From: Alphaproteobacteria bacterium
Lineage (GTDB): Bacteria > Myxococcota_A > UBA796 > CAJQPC01
NCBI GenBank assembly: GCA_020632795.1
Contig: JACKEV010000007.1
Coordinates: 124,001-188,000, forward strand
Direction: 5' to 3'
Length of the DNA stretch: 64,000 nucleotides
In this document: positions 24,862 through 34,062 of the stretch, piece after piece
Layout: every line of letters starts with the position of its first letter
Numbering within the stretch: position 1 is the first letter of the stretch
Notes under the pieces: generated by a model
Databases searched by the model: none
Seen by the model: only the letters and a program-made list of their open reading frames with translations
What the model was told of the DNA's origin: nothing
Translations under genes and position numbers: made by a program

Positions 24862-24878
24862 ACGCGCCAGGAGGGCGC

Positions 24879-25682
24879 ATGTGCATCTTCACCCGCTCCG
24901 TTCGCCGCGCTGGCCCCACGCGCCTGTTCGCCCGGGCCCTTGAGGATCGCCGGCAGGCGCTCGTGGTGCAGGTGGACGTCGAGCGGACCGAGGGCCTGGC
25001 CGTGGTCGTCCCCCTCCCGGTCAGCCTGGGCTGCCGCCTCGATGACATCGAGCTGGTCGACCTCTCCCGCTGCACGGGCTTCTTCGCAGACGTAGGCGTG
25101 GCCTTCGGGGACGAGGCCCCCGCGCGCGCCGTCGGCCCGGACCGCCTGGGGCGCCTCGACGCGCAGCTCGCGGTGGGGGTCGACGCGCTCGAAGCGCTCG
25201 GCGTGCCTCTGGGCGAGGATGTCCGGCAGCGCCTGCCGCTGGGGGACCACACCGCCTTTGCGGTGCTCCGCATGGGCCAGCCCGGTCGGCGCCTGCTGCT
25301 GCCCCCCCGGCGACGCCGCCTCCCCCCCCTCGGGATCGTGTTCCCGCGCCTGGACCCGACCTGCCTCTACTTCCCCACGGTCATCGCGGTCGACGACACC
25401 ATCGAGGAGACCACCCTCTACGAGCACGCGCTCTACGCCCAGCTCGAGGACGGCGGGCGACCTCCTCTGGACACTCCCTGGCAGCGCAGCGACGCGCCGC
25501 TGGGGGAGGGCGTGGACGCCGCCCGCGCGAACGACCTGGTGGCCCCGAGCCTGCCCGGCTGGCGCCTGCTCCTCCAGGGGGAGCACCCCAACGAGGACAC
25601 CTGGCTCGCGCCCACGGTGTTCACGATGGTCGGCACGGAGGAGGAGGACTCCGGGCAGTGGATGCGGCGGGGCTCGGTGTAG
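24879..25682 (+). CDS. Conserved protein of unknown function, second tandem copy (MCIF start)
   Basis: Also 267 residues, starting MCIFTRSVRR at 24879 with GGAGGG upstream, 17 bases after the first copy. It keeps VVVPLPVSLG, ELVDLSRCTGFF, LGIVFPRLDPTCLYFPTVIA, EHALYAQLEDGGRPPLD and the identical PNEDTWLAPTVFTM, but has a 16-residue C-terminal extension and has lost FEASFVPH and DWGF. The last about 40 bases of the shared motif are nearly identical between copies, suggesting gene conversion. The more diverged second copy may have taken on a new role. Confidence 0.7.
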   Translation: MCIFTRSVRRAGPTRLFARALEDRRQALVVQVDVERTEGLAVVVPLPVSLGCRLDDIELVDLSRCTGFFADVGVAFGDEAPARAVGPDRLGRLDAQLAVGVDALEALGVPLGEDVRQRLPLGDHTAFAVLRMGQPGRRLLLPPRRRRLPPLGIVFPRLDPTCLYFPTVIAVDDTIEETTLYEHALYAQLEDGGRPPLDTPWQRSDAPLGEGVDAARANDLVAPSLPGWRLLLQGEHPNEDTWLAPTVFTMVGTEEEDSGQWMRRGSV

Positions 25683-25685
25683 CGC

Positions 25686-26390
25686 TCAGCGCCGGGCGAC
25701 GTCGATGAACATCCGATAGAGCCGGTCCCCCAGCAGCTCGGGGTGCCACTGGACGCCCAGGCAGAACCGGTGGTTGGCCAGCTCGATGGCCTCGACCACG
25801 CCGTCGGGGGCCCGCCCGGTCACCCGCATCTCCCCAGGGTCGGCGACGGACTGGTGGTGGGTGGAGTTGACCACCGGCGCGCGCCCCAGGGTGTGGCGCA
25901 GCATGCTCGGCTCCAGGAAGACCTGGTGCCAGCCCTCGGCGGGGTCGGTGGGCTGCTCGTGCTCCAGGGCGCCGGGGATCTCGGTGGCGATGTCCTGGAT
26001 GAGGGTGCCCCCGGCGGCCACCGCAAGCGCCTGCATGCCGCCGCAGACCCCCAGCACCGGCACGTCCCGGGCGATGCAGAGCCGGGCCAGCTGCAGCTCG
26101 GCGTCGGTGCGCTGCTCGTCCACCCGCCCCAGCGCCGTGGAGGGCACCAGGCCGTAGTGGTCGGGGTGGATGTCGAAGTTGCCGCCCGTGATGACCACCC
26201 CGTCGACCCGCTCCAGCAGGGCCTCCAGCTCGGGCTCCCCCGGGGGCAGCAGCAGCGGCATGGCCCCGGCCGAGCGCACCGCGCGGACGTAGGGGTCGGC
26301 GAGGAAGTGCTCCTCGCGCACCGGGCGGACCCGGGGTCCTTCCCTGAGGCCGCCGCCCTCGCGGTGGTCGGTGGTCAGCAGGATCAGCAT
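25686..26390 (-). CDS. Class I glutamine amidotransferase-like gamma-glutamyl hydrolase
   Basis: A 234-residue member of the gamma-glutamyl-gamma-aminobutyrate hydrolase (PuuD-like) family, peptidase C26. The nucleophile Cys is in PVLGVCGGMQAL, and the His-Glu pair is in LGVQWHPELLGD. GVVITGGNFDIHP is the oxyanion strand, and NSTHHQSV is a typical PuuD-family motif. Substrates in the family are gamma-glutamyl compounds. It overlaps nothing and is divergent from the lipid-kinase-like gene. Confidence 0.88.
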   Translation of the reverse strand: MLILLTTDHREGGGLREGPRVRPVREEHFLADPYVRAVRSAGAMPLLLPPGEPELEALLERVDGVVITGGNFDIHPDHYGLVPSTALGRVDEQRTDAELQLARLCIARDVPVLGVCGGMQALAVAAGGTLIQDIATEIPGALEHEQPTDPAEGWHQVFLEPSMLRHTLGRAPVVNSTHHQSVADPGEMRVTGRAPDGVVEAIELANHRFCLGVQWHPELLGDRLYRMFIDVARR

Positions 26391-26437
26391 GCCGGGAGGG
26401 TATCATCGCTCGTTGGCTCGTGAACCCGGAGAGAGCA

Positions 26438-27367
26438 ATGGGCGGCATCGGCGTGGTCACCAACCCGCGCTCCCGGCGCAACCGGCGCAACCCCGGCCTC
26501 CAGCACCAGCTCGCCTACGTGCTGGGGGAGCAGGGGCAGCTCGCCGCGCCCACCGACCTGGACGGCCTGCGCAGCGCGATGGTGCGCTTCAAGGAGCGCC
26601 GGATCGACGTGCTGGCCATCAACGGCGGCGACGGCACCAGCCACGTCGTGTTCTCCACCATGCTGTCGGTCTACCAGGACACCCCCATGCCGGCGGTGGC
26701 GCTGCTGCGCGGGGGCACGATGAACACCGTGGCCTCGGGCCTGGGCATTCGGGGGCGGCCCCAGGCCCTGCTCGGCCGCCTGGTGGAGCAGTACCACAGC
26801 GGCGAGCCCTTCCGCGTGGCCGAGCGCAACCTCATCGTGGTGGGCGAGCACGCCGGCTTCCTGTTCGGCAACGGCCTGCTCTCCCACTTCCTGGAGGTCT
26901 ACTACGACAGCGACGACCCCAACCCTGCCCGCGCGGTGTGGCTGCTGGTGCGGGCGGGGGCCTCGGCGCTGGTCGGCGGGAAGTTCATCCGGCACCTGTT
27001 CCGGCCGGTGCGCGCCCAGGTCACGGTGGGCCCCTGGCGCTGGACCCAGGGTACGTGGATGACCATCGCCGCCGGCACGGTGGACGACATCGGGCTGGGC
27101 TTCAGGCCCTTCTACCGCTGCCTCGACCACCCCGGCTACATGCACGCCGTCGGGGTGGCCTGCGGGCCCATGGCCCTCATCGGCCAGCTCCCCAACATCT
27201 GGCGGGCGCGGCCGATCGAGCACCCCGACGTGGTCGACGCGGTGGCCGACCGCATGGTCATCGAGGCGGACGAGCCCCTCAGCTACATGCTGGACGGGGA
27301 CTTCCACGTCGGCGGCCAGCGCCTGGAGGTGACCATCGGGCCCCGGGTGCGGCTGATCGTGGTGTGA
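26438..27367 (+). CDS. Diacylglycerol kinase-family lipid kinase-like protein
   Basis: A 309-residue protein of the DAGK/LCB5/NadK-like superfamily. VVTNPRSRRNRRNP is the start motif, INGGDGTSHVVFS is the nucleotide-binding GGDGT, and LRGGTMNTVASGLG stands where lipid kinases have PxGTxND. Then TIAAGTVDDIGLGFRPF, and LDGDFHVGGQRLEVTIGP in the C-terminal beta sandwich. It probably phosphorylates a lipid or sphingoid alcohol. The start at 26438 has GGAGAGA; the GTG at 26420 would add 6 residues. Confidence 0.83.
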   Translation: MGGIGVVTNPRSRRNRRNPGLQHQLAYVLGEQGQLAAPTDLDGLRSAMVRFKERRIDVLAINGGDGTSHVVFSTMLSVYQDTPMPAVALLRGGTMNTVASGLGIRGRPQALLGRLVEQYHSGEPFRVAERNLIVVGEHAGFLFGNGLLSHFLEVYYDSDDPNPARAVWLLVRAGASALVGGKFIRHLFRPVRAQVTVGPWRWTQGTWMTIAAGTVDDIGLGFRPFYRCLDHPGYMHAVGVACGPMALIGQLPNIWRARPIEHPDVVDAVADRMVIEADEPLSYMLDGDFHVGGQRLEVTIGPRVRLIVV

Positions 27368-27373
27368 GCACCA

Positions 27374-28396
27374 TCACTCCTCGCAGTGCTCGACGGCGTG
27401 GGCGTGCTCGCTGCGCTTGGACACCGCGAAGGAGGCCGCGAAGGTGCCCGCCTCGCCCCAGGTCCGGCCGGTGACCTCGACGAGCCCCTCGACCTCGACG
27501 GCGCCCACAGTGTGCTCGGTGTTCTGGCAGTCCGTGGCCACGTCCCAGCGCAGGGCGTTGCCCTCGTGGTCGAAGCCCCAGGCCTGCACGGCCTCGCCTC
27601 CCGGGGTGAGGGTGGCGAGCTGCACGCCGGTCTCCGCGTCGGCGTCCCAGCGGCCCAGCTCCACCTCGCAGCCCCCCGCGCGGGTCAGCAGGTAGCGCCC
27701 GGTGTCCTGGAGCACCCAGAGGGCGCCGTCCTCTCCGTAGGTCGCGGCGATGAGCCCGGTGGGGCTGTCGGAGAGGGGGAGCGGCGTCACCGAGGCGCCG
27801 TCCACGGTCACCGCGAGGAGCTGGGTGCCGTCCTCGCCGATCAGGACCATCGCCGAGCCCTGGCTCAACACGTCGAGCACCTGGAAGCCGTCAGGCAGGG
27901 CCTCCTCGGCCACCGCGCCGTCCGCCCAGTAGCCCGAGGGCAGGTCGTGGATCCAGCGTGCGATGGTGAGCGGGCCAGCCTGGGCGCCGTCGGCGCCCTC
28001 GCCCCGGTATGCGACCCAGTGGTTCTTGCCGTCGGACTGGGAGGGGTCGATGTTCACCGCCGTCCAGCCCCAGGCCCAGCCCGCCGCCGAGGCCGGCGCG
28101 CCGCGCAGCTCGCCGGACTCGGCGTTGCGCAGGGCCCCGGCGGTGTCCATCCACCAGGGCTCCGGCTTGTCGAGCGCCTCGTCGACGTCGAAGACCCAGG
28201 CGTCCACCGCCTCGCCCTCCGGCTCGAAGGAGCCCCCCACGCCGTCCGGCAGCGCGGTCAGGGAGGCGGGGTCGTCCCCCGAGAGCGCGGTCAGCCCGGC
28301 CCCCGGGCCGGCGAGGGACCACCAGCTCGCGCCGGTAGAGCAGCAGCCTCCCAGCCCCACGGTCGAGAGCACCATCGTCAAGCGCAGCAGCCTCAT
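27374..28396 (-). CDS. Lipoprotein of unknown function
   Basis: A 340-residue lipoprotein (lipobox GLGGC, next to a second Cys). It contains beta-rich repeats of the kind DGSTQLLAVTVDG / EDGALWVLQDTGRYLLT / DHEGNALRWDV, which look like a small propeller. No family recognised. It overlaps the RND permease gene by 4 bases (ATGA), so it belongs to that efflux operon and could be an accessory envelope protein. Confidence 0.6.
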   Translation of the reverse strand: MRLLRLTMVLSTVGLGGCCSTGASWWSLAGPGAGLTALSGDDPASLTALPDGVGGSFEPEGEAVDAWVFDVDEALDKPEPWWMDTAGALRNAESGELRGAPASAAGWAWGWTAVNIDPSQSDGKNHWVAYRGEGADGAQAGPLTIARWIHDLPSGYWADGAVAEEALPDGFQVLDVLSQGSAMVLIGEDGTQLLAVTVDGASVTPLPLSDSPTGLIAATYGEDGALWVLQDTGRYLLTRAGGCEVELGRWDADAETGVQLATLTPGGEAVQAWGFDHEGNALRWDVATDCQNTEHTVGAVEVEGLVEVTGRTWGEAGTFAASFAVSKRSEHAHAVEHCEE

Positions 28397-31300
28397 GAGT
28401 CCTCCAGGTGCTCTTCATACTCCGGCTTCATCAGGGCCCGCAGGGCGCCGAGGTCGTCCAGGGCGTCGTCGTCCGGGGTGACCGTGGGCGCGCCGGTGAG
28501 CCGCAGCACCCCCCGGTCGACCACCACGTAGAGGCAGGGCACCACCACCAGGGTCAGGCCCGTGGCGAACACCAGCCCCCAGGAGATCGAGGTCGCCATC
28601 GGCGACAGCAGCGGGTTGTCCCCGCCCCAGCCCATGCCCAGGGGCAACAGCCCCGCGATGGTCGTCACCGAGGTCAGCAGGATGGGCCGCACCCGCTCCC
28701 GCCCGGCCTCCCGCACCGCCGGCAGCAGGGGCACCCCGCCGCGGCGCTTGTCGTTGATGAAGGACACCAGCACCAGGCTGTCGTTCACCACGATGCCGGT
28801 CAGCGCGACCGCCCCGATGCCCGCCATCATGCCGAAGGGCGAGTGGGTGAGCAGCAGCCCGAACACCACGCCGATGAAGCAGAACGGCACCGCCGCCAGC
28901 ACGACCAGCGGCTGGGTGAAGGAGCGGAACTGGGCCCCCAGGATGGTGTAGATGCACACCAGCGCGATCCAGAAGGCCTCGAACAGGGAGCGGAAGGAGC
29001 GGTTGACCTCCTCGAACTCCCCGCCGAACTTGAGCCGGTAGCCGGGCAGGCGGTGGGGCACGTCGGCGAACTGCGCCTGCATCGCCCGGTTGACCTCCAC
29101 CGAGGTGGTGATCGCCGTGTCCACGTCCGCGGTCACCCGCAGCCGCCGGGTGCCCTCCAGATGCCGGATCGCCGAGTAGCCGCGCGTGGGGGTGATGTCG
29201 GCCACCGCGCCCAGCGGCACGAAGCCCCCGGGCGCGGGCATGGGCAGGGCGGCCAGGGCCTCGGGGCCGCCGACCTCGTCGTAGACCACCACCACCGGCA
29301 CCGCGTCGTCGCCGTCGCGCAGGGTGGTGGCCTCGCCGCCGGCGATGGCGAAGCGCAGGGCGCCGGCCACCTGCTCCGCGGTGAGCCCGCGCCGCGCGGC
29401 GTCGTCGTCCCGCACCCGCACCCGCAGCTCCTGCTTGCCGGGGTCGAAGTCGCTGGCCACGTCGCTGACGCCCTCGGTGGCCTCCAGCGCGGCGCGCACC
29501 TCCCGGTCCAGCTCCTCCAACACCGCGAAGTCGTCTCCCATGATCTCGATGGCGACGGGCTTCCCGGAGGGCGGCCCCTGCTGGATCATCACCACCTGGA
29601 GCGAGGTCGGGCCGGGCAGGGTGGACAGCGCCTCCCGCAGATCCTCGGCCACCTGCTCGGCGTGGTAGCCCCGGGTGTCCCAGGGCGCGAGGTCCACCGT
29701 GGCCATGCCCACGTGCGAGCCGTCGTCCGGGAAGAGGTCGGAGCGGGCGTAGCCGGCCTGCACCGTCACGCTGCGCAGCATGTCGGCGGGCAGGGTCTCC
29801 CGGACGCGCGCGTCCACCGCCTCCAGGGTGGCCTGGGTCTGCTCCAGCCGCGTGCCCACGGGCATCTTGAGCCGCACGTCCACCACGTCGGCGTCCACCT
29901 CGGTGAACAGCACCACCGGCAGCACCGCGGCCCCCAGCGCGATGGCCCCCGCTGAGGTGGACATCACGACCCCGATGACCAGCGCCTTGTGGGCCAGCGC
30001 CCAGCCCAGCGCGGCGTCGTAGGCGGCCAGCATCCGGGCGAACCAGGGCGGGGGCTCGGCCTTCTCGGGCACCCCCCCGAAGTCCGCCAGGTGGCTGGGC
30101 AGCACGATCAGCGCCTCGATGAGCGAGGCGAGCAGCGCCGCCGCCACCACCTTGGGGATGATCGAGAAGAAGCGCCCCATCACCCCGGTCATCACCAGCA
30201 GCGGCAGGAACGCCGAGATGGTGGTCATCGTGGCCGCGATCACCGGCACGGCGACCTGGGCGGTGCCCACCACCGCCGCGACCGGCAGGGGGTGGCCGCG
30301 CTCGGCGTAGCGCACGACGTTCTCGATGACGACGATGGCGTCGTCCACCACGATGCCCAGCACGATGATCAGGCTGAACAGGGAGAGCATGTTGATGGTG
30401 ATGCCCAGGGCCTGCATCAGCAGCACGCCCCCGGCCAGGGCCACCGGCAGGCCCAGCGCGGCCATGATCGAGTTGCGGAAGCCCAGGAAGATCCCGAGGA
30501 TCACCGCGATGATCAACAGCCCCATGCCCCCGTTGGTGTAGAGGTCGCCCAGGGTGCGGTCCAGGGCCCGGGAGGCGTCGGCGTGCAGGCTGGTGGACAC
30601 CCCGGGCGGGGCCTCGGCCTCGAAGGCGCCGGTGATCGCGCGGGTGCCCTCGACCACCCGCAGCAGGTCGCCGTCAGGGGACTTCATCACCGTCAGGAGC
30701 ACCGCCACGTCCCCGTCCACCCGCGCGGTGCTGCGGGGCTCGGCGAAGCCGTCGGTGACCGTGGCGAGGTCCCCCACGGTGAGCTGGCCCCCCAGCGGGC
30801 CCTCCCGCAGGACCACCGCGCGCACGTCGGCCTCGCCGCGCAGGCGCTGATCGGTGCGGACGAGCAGCTCCTCCCGCTCGCCCTCGACCGTGCCGGCGGG
30901 CAGGTTCAGCCCGGCGCTGGCGATGGCCTGGGCGATGGCCGGGAGCGGCACCCCCAGGGTCTCGGCGGCCACCCGGTCCACCTCCACCCGCAGCTCCCGC
31001 TCGGGCAGGCCGGCGACCAGCACCTCGTTGACCCCGTCGACGTCCTCCAGGGTGCGGACCAGCTCCTCGGTGAGGGCCTCCAGGGTGCGCAGCGGCACGC
31101 CGGGCTCGGCGCGCAGAGCCACCGAGATCGCGGGGAAGTCCTTGGTCCACTTGCGGGTGACCGGGTCCTCGGCCTCCGCGGGCAGGGTGGCGCGCTCGAC
31201 GGCCTGGGCGAACTGCATGGTGGCCCGGTCCAGGTCGGGCACGTCGGGGTCGAACTCCACCCAGACCTGGCCCATGCTCTCGCGGGCGATGGCGGTGACC

Positions 31301-31536
31301 TTCTCGACGTAGTCGAGGTCCCCCAGCTCGTCCTCGATGGGCCGGATGACCAGCTCCTCGATGTCCTCGGGGGTGGCGCCCGGGTAGAGGACCGTGGTGG
31401 AGGAGAACCACGCGTCCATCTCGGGCAGCTCCTCGCGGGTCATGCGCAGGAAGCCGAGGATGCCCGCCAGGGTCAGCGCGATCGCCGCCATGTTGACCAG
31501 CACCGGCTGGCGCACGGCGAAGCGGGCGAGCCACAC
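28393..31536 (-). CDS. RND efflux transporter permease
   Basis: A 1,047-residue inner-membrane pump of the AcrB/HAE-1-type RND family, complete. The TM4 motif GIVVDDAIVVIENVVRYAERGH has the proton-relay Asp pair. The N-terminal FAVRQPVLVNMAAIALTLAGILGF, LPEMDAWFSSTTVLYPGATPEDIEELVI and the C-terminal VALTGIVVNDSLVLVSFIND and SVTTIAGLLPLGMGWGGDNPLLSPMA are family standards. It exports drugs, metals or lipids with the adaptor encoded 4 bases upstream; no outer-membrane factor gene is present here. Substrate unknown. Confidence 0.95.
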   Translation of the reverse strand: MWLARFAVRQPVLVNMAAIALTLAGILGFLRMTREELPEMDAWFSSTTVLYPGATPEDIEELVIRPIEDELGDLDYVEKVTAIARESMGQVWVEFDPDVPDLDRATMQFAQAVERATLPAEAEDPVTRKWTKDFPAISVALRAEPGVPLRTLEALTEELVRTLEDVDGVNEVLVAGLPERELRVEVDRVAAETLGVPLPAIAQAIASAGLNLPAGTVEGEREELLVRTDQRLRGEADVRAVVLREGPLGGQLTVGDLATVTDGFAEPRSTARVDGDVAVLLTVMKSPDGDLLRVVEGTRAITGAFEAEAPPGVSTSLHADASRALDRTLGDLYTNGGMGLLIIAVILGIFLGFRNSIMAALGLPVALAGGVLLMQALGITINMLSLFSLIIVLGIVVDDAIVVIENVVRYAERGHPLPVAAVVGTAQVAVPVIAATMTTISAFLPLLVMTGVMGRFFSIIPKVVAAALLASLIEALIVLPSHLADFGGVPEKAEPPPWFARMLAAYDAALGWALAHKALVIGVVMSTSAGAIALGAAVLPVVLFTEVDADVVDVRLKMPVGTRLEQTQATLEAVDARVRETLPADMLRSVTVQAGYARSDLFPDDGSHVGMATVDLAPWDTRGYHAEQVAEDLREALSTLPGPTSLQVVMIQQGPPSGKPVAIEIMGDDFAVLEELDREVRAALEATEGVSDVASDFDPGKQELRVRVRDDDAARRGLTAEQVAGALRFAIAGGEATTLRDGDDAVPVVVVYDEVGGPEALAALPMPAPGGFVPLGAVADITPTRGYSAIRHLEGTRRLRVTADVDTAITTSVEVNRAMQAQFADVPHRLPGYRLKFGGEFEEVNRSFRSLFEAFWIALVCIYTILGAQFRSFTQPLVVLAAVPFCFIGVVFGLLLTHSPFGMMAGIGAVALTGIVVNDSLVLVSFINDKRRGGVPLLPAVREAGRERVRPILLTSVTTIAGLLPLGMGWGGDNPLLSPMATSISWGLVFATGLTLVVVPCLYVVVDRGVLRLTGAPTVTPDDDALDDLGALRALMKPEYEEHLEDS

Positions 31537-31540
31537 GGCG

Positions 31541-32575
31541 CTACCTCTGCACGGCGACGCGGGCCCCGTCGCTCAGGCGCTCGACGCCCACGACCACCAG
31601 GGCCTCGCCGGGCTTCAGACCCTCGGTGACCTCGACCCGGCCGTCGGCCCGCTCGCCCAGGGTCAGGCGGCGCAGGGCGGCGGCGTCGCCTTCGACCACG
31701 AAAGCGACGGGCTCGCCGAAGCGATCGCCCAGGGCGGACTCCGGGATGGCGAGGACCTCGGCGCCCTGGGCCTCGCGCAGGGTCACCCGGGCTGAGGCGT
31801 TGGGCAGCACCCGCCCCTCGGGGTTGTCGGCGCGCACCTCGACCGGCACGGTGCCCGTGGCCCGGTCCAGCTCCAGGCCCAGCTCGTGGACCCGGCCCTC
31901 CAGGCGCCCGCCCTCGGTGTCGAGGGTGACGGCGTCCCCCACCTTCAGGGCGCGGGCGCTGGCCCAGGGCAGGCCCAGGCGCACCCGGACCACCGAGGCG
32001 TCGGCCAGGCTCACGGTGGGGCTGCCGGCGCCCAGGGTCTGCCCCAGGTCCACGAAGACCCGGGTGACCTGCCCGCCGAAGGGGGCGCGCACGGCGGTGT
32101 CGGCCAGGGCGCGGCGCTGGGCGGCGAGGTTGGCCTCGGCGGCGGCGAGGTCGGCCTCGGCCACCCGCAGGGCGAGCTGGGCGGACTCCAGGTCCTGGGT
32201 GGACAGGCCGTCGGCGAGCTTCGCGGCCCGCTCGGCCCGGCGGCGGGTGTCGTCCAGCACCGCGCGGGCCTTGTCCGCGGTGGCGGTGGCGGCGGCCACC
32301 GCGGTGCGCTGGCGCCCCGACTCCAGGCGCACCAGCACGTCCCCCTCGGCGATCTGCCGGCCGACGGGCGCGGTCAGCTCCACCACCCGCCCGGGGGCCT
32401 CGGTGAGCACGGTGACCTGATGCAGGGCCTCGACGACCCCGGTGGCCTGGAAGCTGCGGGCCAGCGCCCCGGCGGTCACCGGGGCGACCGTCACGGGCAC
32501 AGGGGGAGCGGGCGGTGCGACCTCTTCGGCGCCCGAGCATCCTATGAGCAGAGCGACCAGCACCGCGAGACTCAC
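31541..32575 (-). CDS. RND efflux periplasmic adaptor (membrane fusion protein), lipoprotein
   Basis: About 344 residues with a GTG start at 32575, lipobox LLIGC, then the adaptor plan: barrel-sandwich hybrid (VEALHQVTVLTEAPGRVVEL, VGRQIAEGDVLVRLE), a long coiled-coil hairpin (AAATATADKARAVLDDTRRR through AEANLAAQRRAL), VRAPFGGQVTRVFVDLGQTL, and a beta-barrel plus membrane-proximal domain ending VVGVERLSDGARVAV. It links the permease to an outer-membrane channel. The frame continues upstream, but only antisense to the thioredoxin gene. Confidence 0.9.
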   Translation of the reverse strand: MSLAVLVALLIGCSGAEEVAPPAPPVPVTVAPVTAGALARSFQATGVVEALHQVTVLTEAPGRVVELTAPVGRQIAEGDVLVRLESGRQRTAVAAATATADKARAVLDDTRRRAERAAKLADGLSTQDLESAQLALRVAEADLAAAEANLAAQRRALADTAVRAPFGGQVTRVFVDLGQTLGAGSPTVSLADASVVRVRLGLPWASARALKVGDAVTLDTEGGRLEGRVHELGLELDRATGTVPVEVRADNPEGRVLPNASARVTLREAQGAEVLAIPESALGDRFGEPVAFVVEGDAAALRRLTLGERADGRVEVTEGLKPGEALVVVGVERLSDGARVAVQR

Positions 32576-32683
32576 GCATGAGGGCTTAGCCGGTTGCCGG
32601 TCAGGAGCAAGGACATCGAAACCCCACCCGCTGGCCCCTCCAGGGGTTAGAGGATGGACAACCTGCGCATCATCGGAGCGACC

Positions 32684-33106
32684 GTGGCCACCATCAACCT
32701 CACCGTGGACAACTTCAACGAGACCATCCTCAGCAACGAGACGGTCATCATCGATTTCTGGGCGAGCTGGTGCCAGCCCTGTCGGCGCTTCGCCCCCACC
32801 TTCGAGAAGGCCTCCGAGGACCACCCGGACGTCCTGTTCGGCAAGGTGAACACCGAGGAGCAGCAGGCCCTCGCCGCCCACTTCGGCGTGCGCTCCATCC
32901 CCACGCTGATGGTCTTCCGCGACCAGATCATGCTGTTCAACCAGGCCGGTATGCTGCCCGCCGCCGCCCTGGAGGATCTGATCACCAAGGTCGGTGAGCT
33001 GGACATGGACGACGTGCGCCGCCAGATCGCCGAGCACGAGCACAGCCACGATCACGACGGCGATCACGATCACGACCACAGCCACGATCACGGGCACGAG
33101 CACTGA
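32684..33106 (+). CDS. Thioredoxin with His/Asp-rich C-terminal tail
   Basis: About 140 residues from the GTG at 32684; GGAG at 32675-32678 is 5 bases upstream, and the resulting N-terminus ATINLTVDNFNETI is typical of thioredoxin. An ATG at 32654 would add 10 residues. The active site is FWASWCQPCRRFAP (Cys-Gln-Pro-Cys, where Cys-Gly-Pro-Cys is usual), with the cis-Pro in VRSIPTLMVF. After the fold a tail of about 25 residues consists almost only of His, Asp, Glu and Gly, likely to bind zinc, nickel or copper. No metal transporter is adjacent. Confidence 0.9.
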   Translation: MATINLTVDNFNETILSNETVIIDFWASWCQPCRRFAPTFEKASEDHPDVLFGKVNTEEQQALAAHFGVRSIPTLMVFRDQIMLFNQAGMLPAAALEDLITKVGELDMDDVRRQIAEHEHSHDHDGDHDHDHSHDHGHEH

Positions 33107-33160
33107 GAGCCTGAGCGCCTCCCGCTCCGTTGGGGCCACCCCGGCGGAGCGCTCGGCCGA

Positions 33161-33225
33161 TTTCTGACCGCAGAGGGTGACCCGGGGGTCCCTCGTCTGA
33201 TAAAGTGCGACCGTTTTCTGACCGT
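33161..33225. promoter_or_regulatory. Repeated TTTCTGACCG motif ahead of the pilus operon
   Basis: TTTCTGACCG occurs at 33161-33170 and 33215-33224 in direct orientation, 54 bases apart, each near a CGGCC. A -10-like TGATAAAGT lies between at 33198-33206. The same core (TTTTCTGaCCGTC) flanks the arsR promoter near 18.2 kb, so a shared regulator is possible. Confidence 0.4.
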
Positions 33226-33255
33226 TCGGCCAGAAGATGTCCGCACGAGGCCCCC

Positions 33256-34062
33256 GTGAAGAACCCCAAGGCCTTCCTGTTCGCGCTCGCGCTGGCGTTC
33301 CTCATGACGCTGGTGCAGTGCCGCTATGTGCACGAGCGCGAACAGCAGCTCCTCTACACCTCCGAGCCGCTGCCCACCCTCGTCGCGGTGCGCGACCTGC
33401 CCGCCAACGTCAAGCTCGACGAGACGATGGTGGAGCTGGTCGAGGTGCCCCGCACCTGGCAGCAGCCCCGCGCGCTCTCCCAGGTCGAGGACATCCTCGG
33501 CCAGATCACCTCGGTGCCCATCCTCCAGGGCGAGCAGGTGGTCGCCACCAAGCTCGTCAAGCCTGACGAGGCGGGGCTGGCCTTCTACGTGCCCAAGAAG
33601 TACCGCGCCGTCGCCATCGCGGTGGACGAGTTCAACGGCGTCGGCGGCCACGTCAAGCCGGGCAACTACGTCGACGTCATCGGCACCTTCGACTTCGGGC
33701 AGGGCGACAAGGCCGACGTGCGCACCGTCACCCTGTTCCAGAACGTGTGGGTGCTCTCGGTCGGCGACGACATCGGCCAGCCCAGCGCCGTCACCCTCGT
33801 CGACGGCGAGGAGGCCGCCTTCCAGCCCCAGGGCCTCAGCGCCAGCTACACCGTCACCCTCGCGGTCAGCCCCGACGACGCCCAGAAGCTCCTGATGGCC
33901 CAGACCCTCGGGGAGCTGTCCCTGAGCCTGCGGTCCCTCTGGGAGGACGAGCGCTTCGTCGAGCTGGAGCACGCCACCATCCACTCCACCCTGGGCATCC
34001 CCCAGCGGGTCCGGCACCGCCAGCGCGCCCGCTGGGAGGTCATCCGGGCGGGGGGCTTCTGA
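33256..34062 (+). CDS. cpaB: Flp/Tad pilus assembly protein CpaB
   Basis: A 268-residue periplasmic pilus-assembly protein. One membrane helix (FLFALALAFLMTLVQ) is followed by the SAF domain (LVAVRDLPANVKLDETMVELVEVP) and the RcpC/CpaB region (VAIAVDEFNGVGGHVKPGNYVDVIGTF, LGELSLSLRSL). It helps assemble the secretin. The GTG start at 33256 has GAGG upstream. Its stop overlaps the cpaC start by one base. Confidence 0.92.
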   Translation: MKNPKAFLFALALAFLMTLVQCRYVHEREQQLLYTSEPLPTLVAVRDLPANVKLDETMVELVEVPRTWQQPRALSQVEDILGQITSVPILQGEQVVATKLVKPDEAGLAFYVPKKYRAVAIAVDEFNGVGGHVKPGNYVDVIGTFDFGQGDKADVRTVTLFQNVWVLSVGDDIGQPSAVTLVDGEEAAFQPQGLSASYTVTLAVSPDDAQKLLMAQTLGELSLSLRSLWEDERFVELEHATIHSTLGIPQRVRHRQRARWEVIRAGGF

